Shown here: piece after piece, positions 12,701 to 22,123 of the stretch
Layout: every line of letters begins with the position of its first letter
Position numbering within the stretch: the stretch's first letter is position 1
Origin: Beverwykella pulmonaria
Lineage: Eukaryota > Ascomycota > Dothideomycetes > Pleosporales > Melanommataceae
NCBI GenBank assembly: GCA_001599595.1
Contig: BCHH01000007.1
Coordinates: 2,684,719-2,748,718, forward strand
DNA: 64,000 bases
Direction of reading: 5' to 3'
Made by a program: the position numbers and the translations under genes
Notes under the pieces: model-generated
What the model saw: only the letters and a program-made list of their open reading frames with translations
Databases searched by the model: none
Told to the model about the DNA's origin: nothing

Positions 12701-12708
12701 TATATAAC
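12701..12708 (+). promoter_or_regulatory. TATA box upstream of cyanase
   Basis: TATATAAC lies 13 bases before an upstream in-frame ATG (12714) and 139 bases before the ATG chosen for cyanase (12840). Fungal transcription usually begins some 30-120 bases downstream of a TATA box, so transcripts driven by this one would start after 12714 and use the 12840 start. Confidence 0.5.
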
Positions 12709-12839
12709 GAATCATGCCTCCCTTCTCTCCCTTTGCACTTTCGACCAGACTAGCACCTCGAGCCATTGTTCCTGTTGCTTCGTCCTTTGTCCGCCCTTCG
12801 GTACTCTTTACGGCATCTCGGCGCTTTCATCCTTCCAAC

Positions 12840-13427
12840 ATGGCCAGCAAGCAGATAGCAACCCTGGATGTGAGGAGGGCTCCAAGATTGAATTCCAGCG
12901 CACACTGACCCTCTACCAGGCGTCCATCATCCCCCGCCTCCCGGCCTCCTCCCCAACGCTCTTCGAGGCCAAGAAGAAGAAGAACCTGACCTTCGAAGCC
13001 ATTGCGCAACACGTCGGCCGGAACGAGGTAGCCGTTGCCGCTCTTTTCTACGGCCAGGCGCAGGCCTCGCCCGAAGACATCAAGAAGCTGTCCCAGGTCC
13101 TGGAGATCCCCGAGGGCGAGCTCGAGGCTCAGCTTGCGGGGATTCCAGACAGGGGAAGGACCATGGATATGCCGCCCAAGGAGCCATTGATCTACCGCTT
13201 GTATGAAATCGTGCAGAACTATGGATATGCGTACAAAGCAGTGCTGAACGAGAAGTTCGGGGATGGCATCATGAGTGCAATCAGCTTCTCGACCAAGGTG
13301 GAGAAGGAGACGGATGAGAAGGGCGACTGGGCTGTCATCACATTGAGGGGGAAATGGTATGTGGACCACCTTGAAACACCATCTCTATGCTAACAATCCC
13401 TCCAGGCTGCCGTATTCTCGATTCTAA
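12840..13427 (+). CDS. CYN1: Cyanate hydratase (cyanase)
   Basis: Exons 12840-12869, 12920-13356, 13406-13427 (162 aa, the usual cyanase length). The enzyme converts cyanate and bicarbonate to carbamate, which breaks down to ammonia and CO2. The N-terminal helical DNA-binding-like domain (residues about 20-85, [20 protein letters not shown]) is followed by the catalytic domain. The active-site residues Arg103 and Glu106 (EPLIYRLYE) and Ser129 (GIMSAIS) are all present, and the C-terminal GKWLPYSRF is intact after splicing. The 5' exon is only 10 codons. The frame is open upstream to an ATG at 12714, adding 42 residues rich in Arg, Ser, Ala and Phe with no acidic residue, which resemble a mitochondrial presequence. 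The TATA position favours the short form. It is transcribed divergently from PLD. Confidence 0.95.
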
Positions 13428-13988
13428 GTCTTTCCATAGTGATGTGGGCACTCTTCGGCTATGATTCGAAATTGCTTGCTGCTGTATTTTTACACATTGG
13501 ATAGTTGCATTGAGGTGGTGGTTCACGTGCTATGCTGACGGCATGATGATTTCCAAAGAAGGAAAGACTGCAATTTCTGAGCTGCTTTCGCATCTTCATT
13601 CGAGGCTCACTCGCTTGCGCAAGCAACCGGGCAGGGTGTTCAAAATTTGCGTCGATTCCCATGTTTGCTTTACAAAATGTCGACAACTCTGCTTGCATTA
13701 ATTATAGTCAAAGCGTGTTCAATGTAGGTTGCCGTCTTGAGCTTCACTTCAGTCGCTAGTCCATCACCCATTGTGGTGTAGGCAGCTTCACCCCGCCTGC
13801 GCTCCTGCCTTCCTTTTACGCCGTATACACACCGCAGCCTTCACCTACATGTCAAGATCCCACGTGACGACGTCAACAACGAGGTGCATGTATTGGGGTA
13901 GGAGGAGTATTTGCATCCTATTTCCGTGGAGCTTTAATCCAAAGCCTGAAACCACGTGCTATAACCGTAACTTGTGCCACACCACTGT

Positions 13989-16520
13989 CTATCGCCCAGC
14001 CTTCCTCTTCCGCTTCTCTCTCTCATACTCATTCTTCTCTCTGCCCTCCTCGCCCTGAATCTCCGCGACCAACCTCTTATACTTCTCCTCATACTTCCTA
14101 TCCCTCTCCTTCTTCTCCTTGAGCTTCTCTCTCGCGATAAAATTCGCGTCCTTCCGCAGCTCCCTCAACGCGCCCTTGCGCTCCCTCTTGTACTCCTTGT
14201 GCAGTTTCGCCGACTCGGCGCGCTCTTTGTCCGGATCGTAGTGCTTGTTGGGATCGAAGCCTTCTTCGAATTTGGGGATCGAGGTCTTGATAGGTAATGG
14301 GCGGTGGTGGTGCAGTTCTTGTGGGCGCCGCCTGAGGCGCGCAGTGGTGAGGTGAATTTGCAGACGCTGGATCGCGGCGGTTTGGGAATGGGATTGGAGG
14401 GGGGCGAGAAGCGGAGTGAAGATCTCAGTGAAGGCGGGCGTGCCGGTCCAGAGGTCTGCGAGGGCGAGGATATTTGTTGTATGCGCGCTTAGGAGGGCGG
14501 GGGTCATGTGTGGGGATTGTAGGCATAGGATGGTGTAGCGGATGAGCTCAGGGATGTAGCGTTTGGAGAGCTTTTGGTATTGGATGCACAGTGCGCCCAT
14601 GTAGGCACCTGTAGCTATGTCCTTGGCTGAGCTGGGAGATGTGAGGCCTAGCCAGCGTGCCATCAGCGTGATAGCGGGCGTTACTACTTGGTGGAAGTGA
14701 TCTGAGGTCGGGTATATTGTTCCAATAGCCGTGAAGAGAGTCAAATCTCCAGGGGTAGGATTGTTAGAAGTCTGGAGTTGCGAGAGATGGTGGCGGAAGC
14801 GCGTAGCTATCTGTACAGGATATGATCTTGACAGTGAATGGATGTGACGAATAAGCGTCTCTGTGAGAGTGAGAGGTGCGGGAGGTATTTGGTTTGAAAT
14901 GTAGGAGATATGATCCACGAGCGCACACGCAAAGTCGGCGAGCTTCTCCTTGTTTTCTTCATGCAAGCCTGCATGGTACAGAGCGCGAATGCGTTGGACC
15001 ACGGTGGGTATATTCGCGACGGGGACGTCTTTGAAGACGTCCAGGAGCTCTTCGTGTGTGCGTGGGCATGGGTAAGTGTAGGCCAGCTTCGAGGAAGAAG
15101 AAGCCGTGCCAATCGGTACACCGTTGACGCCTTTCGCTGGGTTGGTGGATTGTGGGACGACATCCTTCAAGAACTCATCATCGGCATCCACAGCCATCGT
15201 CTCGTCTGGTTCCGACTCATTTTCAGATGCTTCAGATATATCAGCCTCGGAGTCGCTGGCAATGAGGTCATCGTCAACGAGGAAGTTGTCCTCATCGTCA
15301 ATACCCTCCGGGCGGCTCCATTGACCAGGTGCCTTTTTGGAAAGCCCGAATTCGTCTGCATCATCCTGCACACTCTCTTCTTCTTCATCTTGGTCCTCGA
15401 TTTCGTCATCCTTGGCCTCCTCATCCTCATCCTCGTCGCTTTCCGGCTCTCCCTTCATTCTGCGTAAGCGCTTCTCCTCCAACTCTTTCAAAAGCTTTGC
15501 CTCCTCCAGCGCTTTTTCTTCCTCTGTCTTCGTCCGCTCTGTCGGTTTCGACCGCTGATCGAACATCATCTTGCGCACCCTCTTATCGTACTCTCTATCC
15601 GCTTCGTCTCTATCCATGCCGGCCAGCAGCGCAGCGCGATCAGGATTGATTCCAAAGTCCGTCTTCGGAGCCTCTGCCACCTTGAGTGGCTCAGGAGCAG
15701 TGGGCGGCTTATTGAAATGACCTCGCAGCGCAGCGAGGATGTCAGGGAGTTCCTTGTCCAGCTCGTCCCGCAAGTCGTCATCGTCCTCTTTGAGCTGCTG
15801 TCGCTCGTACTTGTGGAGCTTCGACTTGGCCATGACCTCCTTCATGACCTCGGCCTTGGTCTTCTTTCGCTCCGGTTGCTCCGGCTTCTCCGCCTCCGGC
15901 CCATCATTCTCCTCCTGCCCCTCCTCATCTCTCCTTCTTTTGCGCAGCTGCAGAAACCCACTCTCCTCCCCGTCACTCGACCCAGCGAGACTAGCAGCAT
16001 CATAGTCCTCTCTTGCGTCATCAAATCTGATCGATTGCCCCGCATGAGTGAGTTCGACCTCATCCTCGGCCTCCTCCAGATCAAACACATTAATCCCCTT
16101 CTTCCTCTGCTGCTCGCGCTCAAACCTCGCCATCATCTTATCATCCAAACTCATGCTCGGATCATTTTCTCCAATTCTCCGATCCAGAATCCCACCGACC
16201 TTATTCCGCCGATTCATCTCTGGGAGCAGCGTCCTGCGCCGCGTTTCCTCGCCCAGACTCTTTGTGACGCCAGGCCGGCCCAGGACCTTCTTCCCATCTT
16301 GGGGGCGGTTGGTCGTGTATTCGAATTTCTTGGGGCGCGCCGGCGCTTTGAATTCGAAGGGATTGAAGGACTCGCGGATGCTGGTTAATGCGGCGGCTTG
16401 TTGCGCGCGGTGGTCTGCGTTCTTGTTCTGGGATCTTTTCTGTTTTTTTGATTTTTGAGGGCCGGTGATGCCTTGTTCGCGGAGAGATGCCTTGAGGCGC
16501 TTAAGCTGTGAGGGAGGCAT
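13989..16520 (-). CDS. NOP14: Nucleolar protein NOP14 (small-subunit processome)
   Basis: Single exon, 843 aa, the expected length. NOP14 is needed for 18S rRNA maturation and 40S assembly in the nucleolus, working with NOC4 and EMG1. The N-terminus is highly basic (PPSQLKRLKASLREQG), followed by conserved blocks SIRESFNPFEFKAPARPKKFE, RRRTLLPEMNRRNKVGGILD and NVFDLEE. Long acidic, disordered stretches (residues about 330-450) precede a helical C-terminal half. The terminus is a lysine/arginine/glutamate-rich charged coil ending in a basic cluster, typical of nucleolar localisation. An ATG at the reading-frame head and the conserved N-terminus agree. Its 3' end faces cyanase at 560 bp. The assignment rests on the NOP14 N-terminal signature and overall layout. 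Confidence 0.94.
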   Translation of the reverse strand: MPPSQLKRLKASLREQGITGPQKSKKQKRSQNKNADHRAQQAAALTSIRESFNPFEFKAPARPKKFEYTTNRPQDGKKVLGRPGVTKSLGEETRRRTLLPEMNRRNKVGGILDRRIGENDPSMSLDDKMMARFEREQQRKKGINVFDLEEAEDEVELTHAGQSIRFDDAREDYDAASLAGSSDGEESGFLQLRKRRRDEEGQEENDGPEAEKPEQPERKKTKAEVMKEVMAKSKLHKYERQQLKEDDDDLRDELDKELPDILAALRGHFNKPPTAPEPLKVAEAPKTDFGINPDRAALLAGMDRDEADREYDKRVRKMMFDQRSKPTERTKTEEEKALEEAKLLKELEEKRLRRMKGEPESDEDEDEEAKDDEIEDQDEEEESVQDDADEFGLSKKAPGQWSRPEGIDDEDNFLVDDDLIASDSEADISEASENESEPDETMAVDADDEFLKDVVPQSTNPAKGVNGVPIGTASSSSKLAYTYPCPRTHEELLDVFKDVPVANIPTVVQRIRALYHAGLHEENKEKLADFACALVDHISYISNQIPPAPLTLTETLIRHIHSLSRSYPVQIATRFRHHLSQLQTSNNPTPGDLTLFTAIGTIYPTSDHFHQVVTPAITLMARWLGLTSPSSAKDIATGAYMGALCIQYQKLSKRYIPELIRYTILCLQSPHMTPALLSAHTTNILALADLWTGTPAFTEIFTPLLAPLQSHSQTAAIQRLQIHLTTARLRRRPQELHHHRPLPIKTSIPKFEEGFDPNKHYDPDKERAESAKLHKEYKRERKGALRELRKDANFIAREKLKEKKERDRKYEEKYKRLVAEIQGEEGREKNEYEREKRKRKAGR

Positions 16521-16777
16521 CCTTGGGGCGAATTCAAGCCGTGAAGGCTTGATGGTATATGAGTGACAAAGAGTGTGGTTGTTGCTCGAGCAGATTGCAC
16601 GTCAAAATTTCAGAGCCAAGATTTCGAACGAACCCGGTCCGAGCTCCTCACCGCCTTCTGCAATCAAACTAGCGTGCATGATCCCTGCGCTCAGCGCCTT
16701 CGCCACCATCATCATCCACTCACACATCGCAATGATCACAACCATACCCACACCTCGCAAAGCATGAACCCCCAACC

Positions 16778-17448
16778 ATGGCACCCAGGATAGAAGACCA
16801 CTGGCTGTGGCTCGGTCTTGGTACCTCTTCCCCCTCCCTTCACCCCCCAACCCCAACTAACACCCTCCAGGTGTATTCACATTCATCGCGATCCGGGGCG
16901 TATCCCAGGGCCTCACACACATCACGCGCCTAACCAGCGTCTCCTCCCCGGCTCCATTCCCCCCTCTCCCGCCCCTCCAAAACAACAACAAAGAAGACGC
17001 GATAAAGACGTCCTCTTTAGAGACGCTCGCAACATGCAGCAACATCGAGATCCGCAAAGCCGCGACCAAAATCCTCTGCGAGCGCTTCTTCTCGCACGGG
17101 CCCTCCCGCTCGCGCCTGCTCAATGACCTCTCATCCAAAAACCCACGGGTGCAACACAGAGCACGGCTCGCATTCAGTATGCTGTGCGACCACGGGGTAG
17201 TGCAAGAGGTCGTGCTGCCGGCGCGCGCTTTGCGGTCTTCGCGGAGCGAAGGAAGGAGGAATCTAAATCTGGAGGCGGAGAGGAGAGCCGGACGCGAGGA
17301 TAGTGCCGAGGAGAGGGATTTGCGGAGGAGAAGGAGGGAGGCTATGGTTATTCATGAGGGGGATAGGCCGGTTTCCCAGGAACATGTGTGGATGAGGGAT
17401 GGGGATGGGAGGATGGCTACTGAGGGGGTTCTGAGCCAGTTTCTGTAA
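16778..17448 (+). CDS. Small membrane-anchored protein with ARM-like helices, unknown function
   Basis: Exons 16778-16820 and 16871-17448 (206 aa). The intron (GTACCT..CCAG) joins two halves of one hydrophobic segment, WLWLGLGVFTFIAIRGVSQGL, so the N-terminus is a predicted membrane anchor or signal-anchor. After a proline-rich linker comes a helical repeat pair (SLETLATCSNIEIRKAATKI, then LLNDLSSKNPRVQHRARLAF) that reads like one or two armadillo/HEAT helices. The C-terminal third is arginine/glutamate-rich and ends in MATEGVLSQFL. I recognise the pattern as a conserved fungal hypothetical but cannot assign a job. It starts only 257 bp from NOP14 in a divergent arrangement. Confidence 0.7.
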
Positions 17449-17906
17449 CGGGGGAGAGTATTTGGTGTTAGGTGTTGGGTTGGATGTGCTGTCAGGGCAA
17501 CTGTTTTTGGGAGGAGGGGGGGTTTTGGGGGGAAAGTGGACAGAACAGATGTTCAAAGGAGTTTGGGTGTTCAAGGACCCCGTTCCCAGTTCAAAAGGTG
17601 CATATGATACCCGCGAAGCTTGCTATCAAATACATGAAGTGTTGCATACATGCTACTTTAGTTGAAGAAGGGGAAGGAAGCCCAGTGAGACTTCACTGAC
17701 TATTACAATTGTGATACACACTAAACCGTGCCCAAGCCATCTAATGCCAAACAAGTGGCGAGGAATAATGAATTGATGCTCTGATATCTTGTTGTTTTAA
17801 CCCAGCCCACCATCCTGTCCATCCATCACTCCGCCTGTATACAATCCCTCCACAGTTCATGTTGCTTTTCCCATTTCCCCACAGTCCGAAGGTCCAAACC
17901 CACCCA
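17449..17906. other. Convergent 3' intergenic region
   Basis: The region lies between the stops of the ARM-like gene (+) and the PX-domain gene (-). A G-rich tract (about 17500-17540) and AT-rich 3' flank are visible. There is no supported gene. Confidence 0.4.
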
Positions 17907-20900
17907 TTACTCCGCGAGTACCGATCTCAACATGGCCAAAAAGCTCGGGTGTAGCTTCCCAATCTCCTCAATCGGCGGCTTCGCCGGCTCCCCGGCCTTC
18001 CTCCTCAGCTTCTCCTGCGCCCTCACTCTATTCCTCCGCTCGGCTTCGATCGGATCACCGATATTCTCTTCGTCGAGATCCTCATCGCTGTCGTCGTCGT
18101 AGCCATCGTCGTCGAGCTCAAGGTCTTGCAAATCAAGCTGTATATATCGTTAGCACAATTCCCGCAAGGTTGAAAGGATGAGGGACGTACGGGGTTTAAT
18201 CCAAAGTCGGACGTCTTGAACCCGGCCATTCCGCTCATCAGGTCTCCTGGTTCGTCGCCACCGCCGCTGGCCATCTTCTGCCTCGTCTTGTCCGAGTGCC
18301 ACTTTTTGCGCGCTGTCTGCCATTTTATCAACGAGTTGATCTCTCTAATAGCCTTTTGTTTTTCAATGATGCCCGAGTCCATGCCACCTTGGAAAAGAGC
18401 GTTCATGTCCAACTTCCCACCTCCTCTAGGCCCGTGACGGAGGAACTCGAGGATGCCTTCTAGCCAGCCCATGAGCTGGTCGAATAATCCATTATCGTGG
18501 TTGTGTACCTCGTGGACGAATTTGTAGAAGTTGTGTTCATGTCGTGCGCAGAGGTCGATGAATGCTTGGACGGTTTGATTAGGGTCCGCCGAGACATCTT
18601 GTCGTTGACAGGATTCGATGACCCGGATCATGTCATCAATGAATGTGGCAAAATCTGTGATGCTATTGTAAACATTGGCCGACTTATACACTCGGACCAG
18701 GGGCTCGTAGAAGATGGTGAACAAGTCGCGGAAAAGCTGTAGCGTTGTGGGCTGGAAGGTGTTAGCTCTCGGTCATCCCAACATCCAAATGAAAATTAAC
18801 TGACCTCCTCAATAATTTGCAGCATCATAGCTTTATCTCGCTGCCTCAGACAGAGTTTGAGATACTGCTTCAAATGAGCAAAAAGCTCTGCGCCCTGTCG
18901 AAGATCTGCGTCGAAGTGCCCGGACCCATTAGTACTGATGCTCTTGTTGCTGTAACTGCTAGATTTTCTGCTTAGTCGTCTGCGGCCCACAGTTTCCACC
19001 GCGTTAGTCCAGGCAACATAGGCATTAAACACCTTTTCCACTTGTTCCGAGGTGAGTTCTGGCTCAATGTACTCGGAACGAAGTATAGTAACGACGATAT
19101 CGACGTTGTCGTTCACCGCCTCGGATCGTACTATCTCCTTGACATCCTCTTCCGCATCCACGAACGCTTTGATCTTCGCACAGAGGACATCGTCTTTCAC
19201 CTTCGTCGAGCCAAGGGTATCAATTGACCTTTGTACGGACCGGATGCCGTCATTAATTGCCATGCCGAACATGCGCTGCAGTAATGATCGAGCGCCAAAG
19301 GGTTGTGCAAGAAAAAGATCCAGAACCCCGCTCATAACGGCTGTAGGGTTGGCGATCCTGATGACATTTTTCAGAACAGTATAAGGAACAAGAGAGTGTA
19401 TGCGTTTTAATTGGGCGAAAAGCTCGGGAGAGTTGTCCTCTGCGAGGAAGAGATGGTAGATGGTGGCTGCAACTTCTATCCGCAACCATTCGGCAAACTT
19501 TTGATACTCTGGTTTGAGTTCTGCAATCGTGTTCTTGACCCTGACCTCCTGGAAAAGATGAGATAGGCCGTTGCTTTCGACGATTTCCCGCCTAAACTTC
19601 TCCATGTGTATGTCTAGATCTGCCGCCCGTTGTCGTGCAATCTCGTAGAATTGCTTTTGCTCTTCTATGCGCTTCTCGTCCATTTCCTTCCGTCTTTCGA
19701 TGTCCTCCATTTCCTCCTCGTTTAGCTCAACTGGGTTGCCTGTAAGAAAGTCCTCCATGGCACGAGACTGTGCAATGGTCTCATTTTGTAGAAATGTGCG
19801 AAGGAAGGCTCGAAGGGAAACGCGCTGCTCCTCTCGATAGAGTACTCGTGGTGGCGGTGGCTCCTTGTAGGCTAAATTGTCGGTGGACACCCGAGGGGAG
19901 CGAGATTTATTTAGCGAAGTTGATGAAGCGTTTTTCTTATGGCCGAAGAGGTAGCCCCGAAGTCCTCCGCCCCCGCCACCTCCATTCCCATTCCCATACC
20001 CAACGCTAAGACCGTTGTCATATGGGTCCGACGGTTGCTGACCCTGGGTAGACCCGGAAGAAACAGAACTAGCCTCATCGTCTACAGTCGGGCTCAGAAC
20101 GGTATCCTTGCTGTTCTTTCGTGGAAGAGGCGGTAGAACTTTCCCAGGAAGCTCTAACCTCATTCTTTTATGCAATTGAACAAAGTCATGGTATCGGCGA
20201 CCGACGTAAAAGTCCGGCTTGTCCGTCCGTTTCGCCCTGATAAGATACTCCTTCTCTCATATGTCAGCTCTTTAACTACCGAATGTGAAAATGGGCATGG
20301 GTTTGAAAAGGTACTCACGGCATGTGTGTGGTATCGGAGTCTTTTTTTGACAGACGTAGTCCGCACACCAGCAACGTTGACATCCCAGCCATTGATAAAA
20401 TGTCCGCTCGGCGCGTTAATTGCGAGGCCATTCCCACTAGCGCCTCGTTCGACGATTTCCATTTCCGAAAACCGTATCCTCTCTTCATATCCAGAAGCGG
20501 TAGGTATACCGGAGACGATCATGAGCTCCAGGAGCTTTTCGGCCTTTAACGCAAGCTTCCTCCTCTTCGTCTCTTCCAAACGATCCTCTGAAGATGAGAC
20601 ATGCTTGTTTGCGAATGACTCTAGAAACTGTAGTGATGATCTCCTAGTTAGCATTCGCGTTACCCATAGTGCTAGCAGCCCAACGTACAGTTTGCAATTT
20701 GTCTTGCCAAAACTCCTTCTCCTTTGCCTTGTCTAAAAAAGGAAAATTGCGGACGTGGTGAACGAATATGTATCGAAGAATAGGCAAATCTGAGTCCTCC
20801 GGGGCGACTTCTCCCACGTCGGAGCGGAACGGTGCGCCGAAGCGCTGGAGGGCCGTGGGGGAGGAGAGCTCGGCGATCTCGAATTTGGTTTGCTGGGAGA

Positions 20901-21182
20901 CGAGTTCGCGCTTGAGGTCTGCGCAGTCGTTACTATCGGGTCGAGGGAGGGGGGCGAGCTGTGCCACTTACAATGCTCCTGTTTTCCCGTCAAGATAGAG
21001 CCCTCGGGCGGGATTGACATCATGGACAGCTTTGAGTAGGTCGTGTCGTTTCGTGCGGCCGGCGGCCGCACTGCCTGTCCCTCGTGGGGCTCTCCAGCGT
21101 TCTTGACAGAGGGTTCGGCGGCCATTGTGGTGGGCTCCGTGGATCCGTTGAGTTTGAGAATTGGTGGCGTATGGGAAGTCAT
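17907..21182 (-). CDS. PX-domain protein with PX-associated (PXB/DUF3818-type) regions
   Basis: Six exons on the minus strand: 21182-20972, 20918-20689, 20627-20319, 20250-18805, 18751-18191, 18137-17907 (995 aa). The N-terminal region (HYLKRELVSQQTKFEIAEL, residues about 65-180) is the PX-associated helical domain. The PX domain follows (about 205-400; AEYLIRAKRTDKPDFYVGRR, YHDFVQLHKRM, PPLPRK) with a Ser/Gly-rich insert of about 80 residues inside it. A long helical region (about 400-900) matches the fungal DUF3818 type, and an acidic tail ends the protein. Relatives such as yeast Ypr097w bind phosphoinositides on internal membranes and are linked to lipid homeostasis. The start at 21182 is the first ATG. 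A sense-strand TTTATA lies about 75 bp upstream of it. Confidence 0.9.
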
Positions 21183-22123
21183 AATGAATGGAGCGGGCGT
21201 CAAGAAGACGTCTAGAAGGCGAGACGAGTGTGCTACAGCGCAAAGGTCTAGGGTATAAACGGGCCGTGTCCGGCGTCCTCGCGACCAACTATCGACGCGT
21301 GGCTATGACGAGGGCAAGACGTGTGGGTTGGGCGGAGTCTTCAGCAGCACATCTCGCGCGCGGTTTTGGTGTTGCGGGCACGGAAGGCTGACCGAGTCAG
21401 GATGCAGCCCCAACGATCAGCAGTAGCCCGTTTGCTTCTTAAAGAGGATAGAGAGCAGAGATGCTTGCCGGTCAGCAGCAGCACGCGGTCCAGGCGCGCT
21501 GGATGCTGGGTGCTGAGTGCTGGGTGCTGGATGCAGCTGAGCTAACGGCCAAGCCTCATTCGTCACCGGAACAAGCCTTGAGCGTGACAAAGCCAGCCTT
21601 CACAGCACGACACCGGCCCTCGAGCGCGATCCAAGTTTACACCGGGCACACCAAAGGATAGCACGGGCTTGGCCGCAGAAATTCCATTCACAGCTTGGCA
21701 GAGAAGAGCCGGGCATCCAGCGCGTCGAGAAAGCATCCCCACTTCTGCCTTGGCACTGGAATGACCCCTCCATCCGCACGTCACTCCAAAGGGCGGCCGA
21801 CCAGTCCACGTGCAAATCGCAATTCACACATGTCCCTCACGCATGTCTGTAGCTGTGTTTCAATCTTGTACATTTGCAAAAACTGGTTAAGCCATTTGTA
21901 AAATCACCAAAAGAGCCCGGCCTGCATTTTCACCATCTCGCGGACCTCTAAGAAAACTTGGAATCATCCACAAGCCAAGAAACAGTCGGCAGATTGCCTG
22001 AGCCTTCCCAAGACGCCAGTCCTATGAACAAGCCCCATCGCAGAGAACTAAGAAAACTCCCGGAATAATTCAGAACACTAGACAGTACACGACCCCGGCC
22101 GCCGCCACAATGAGCAAGGGTGC
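21183..22123. other. Intergenic region, no gene
   Basis: Upstream of the PX-domain gene and downstream of the ARS2-like gene. Only short overlapping frames are present. A small imperfect direct repeat (TGGGTGCTGAGTGCTGGGTGCTGGATGC, split by near-identical 9-mers) occurs at about 21507-21536. Confidence 0.4.
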
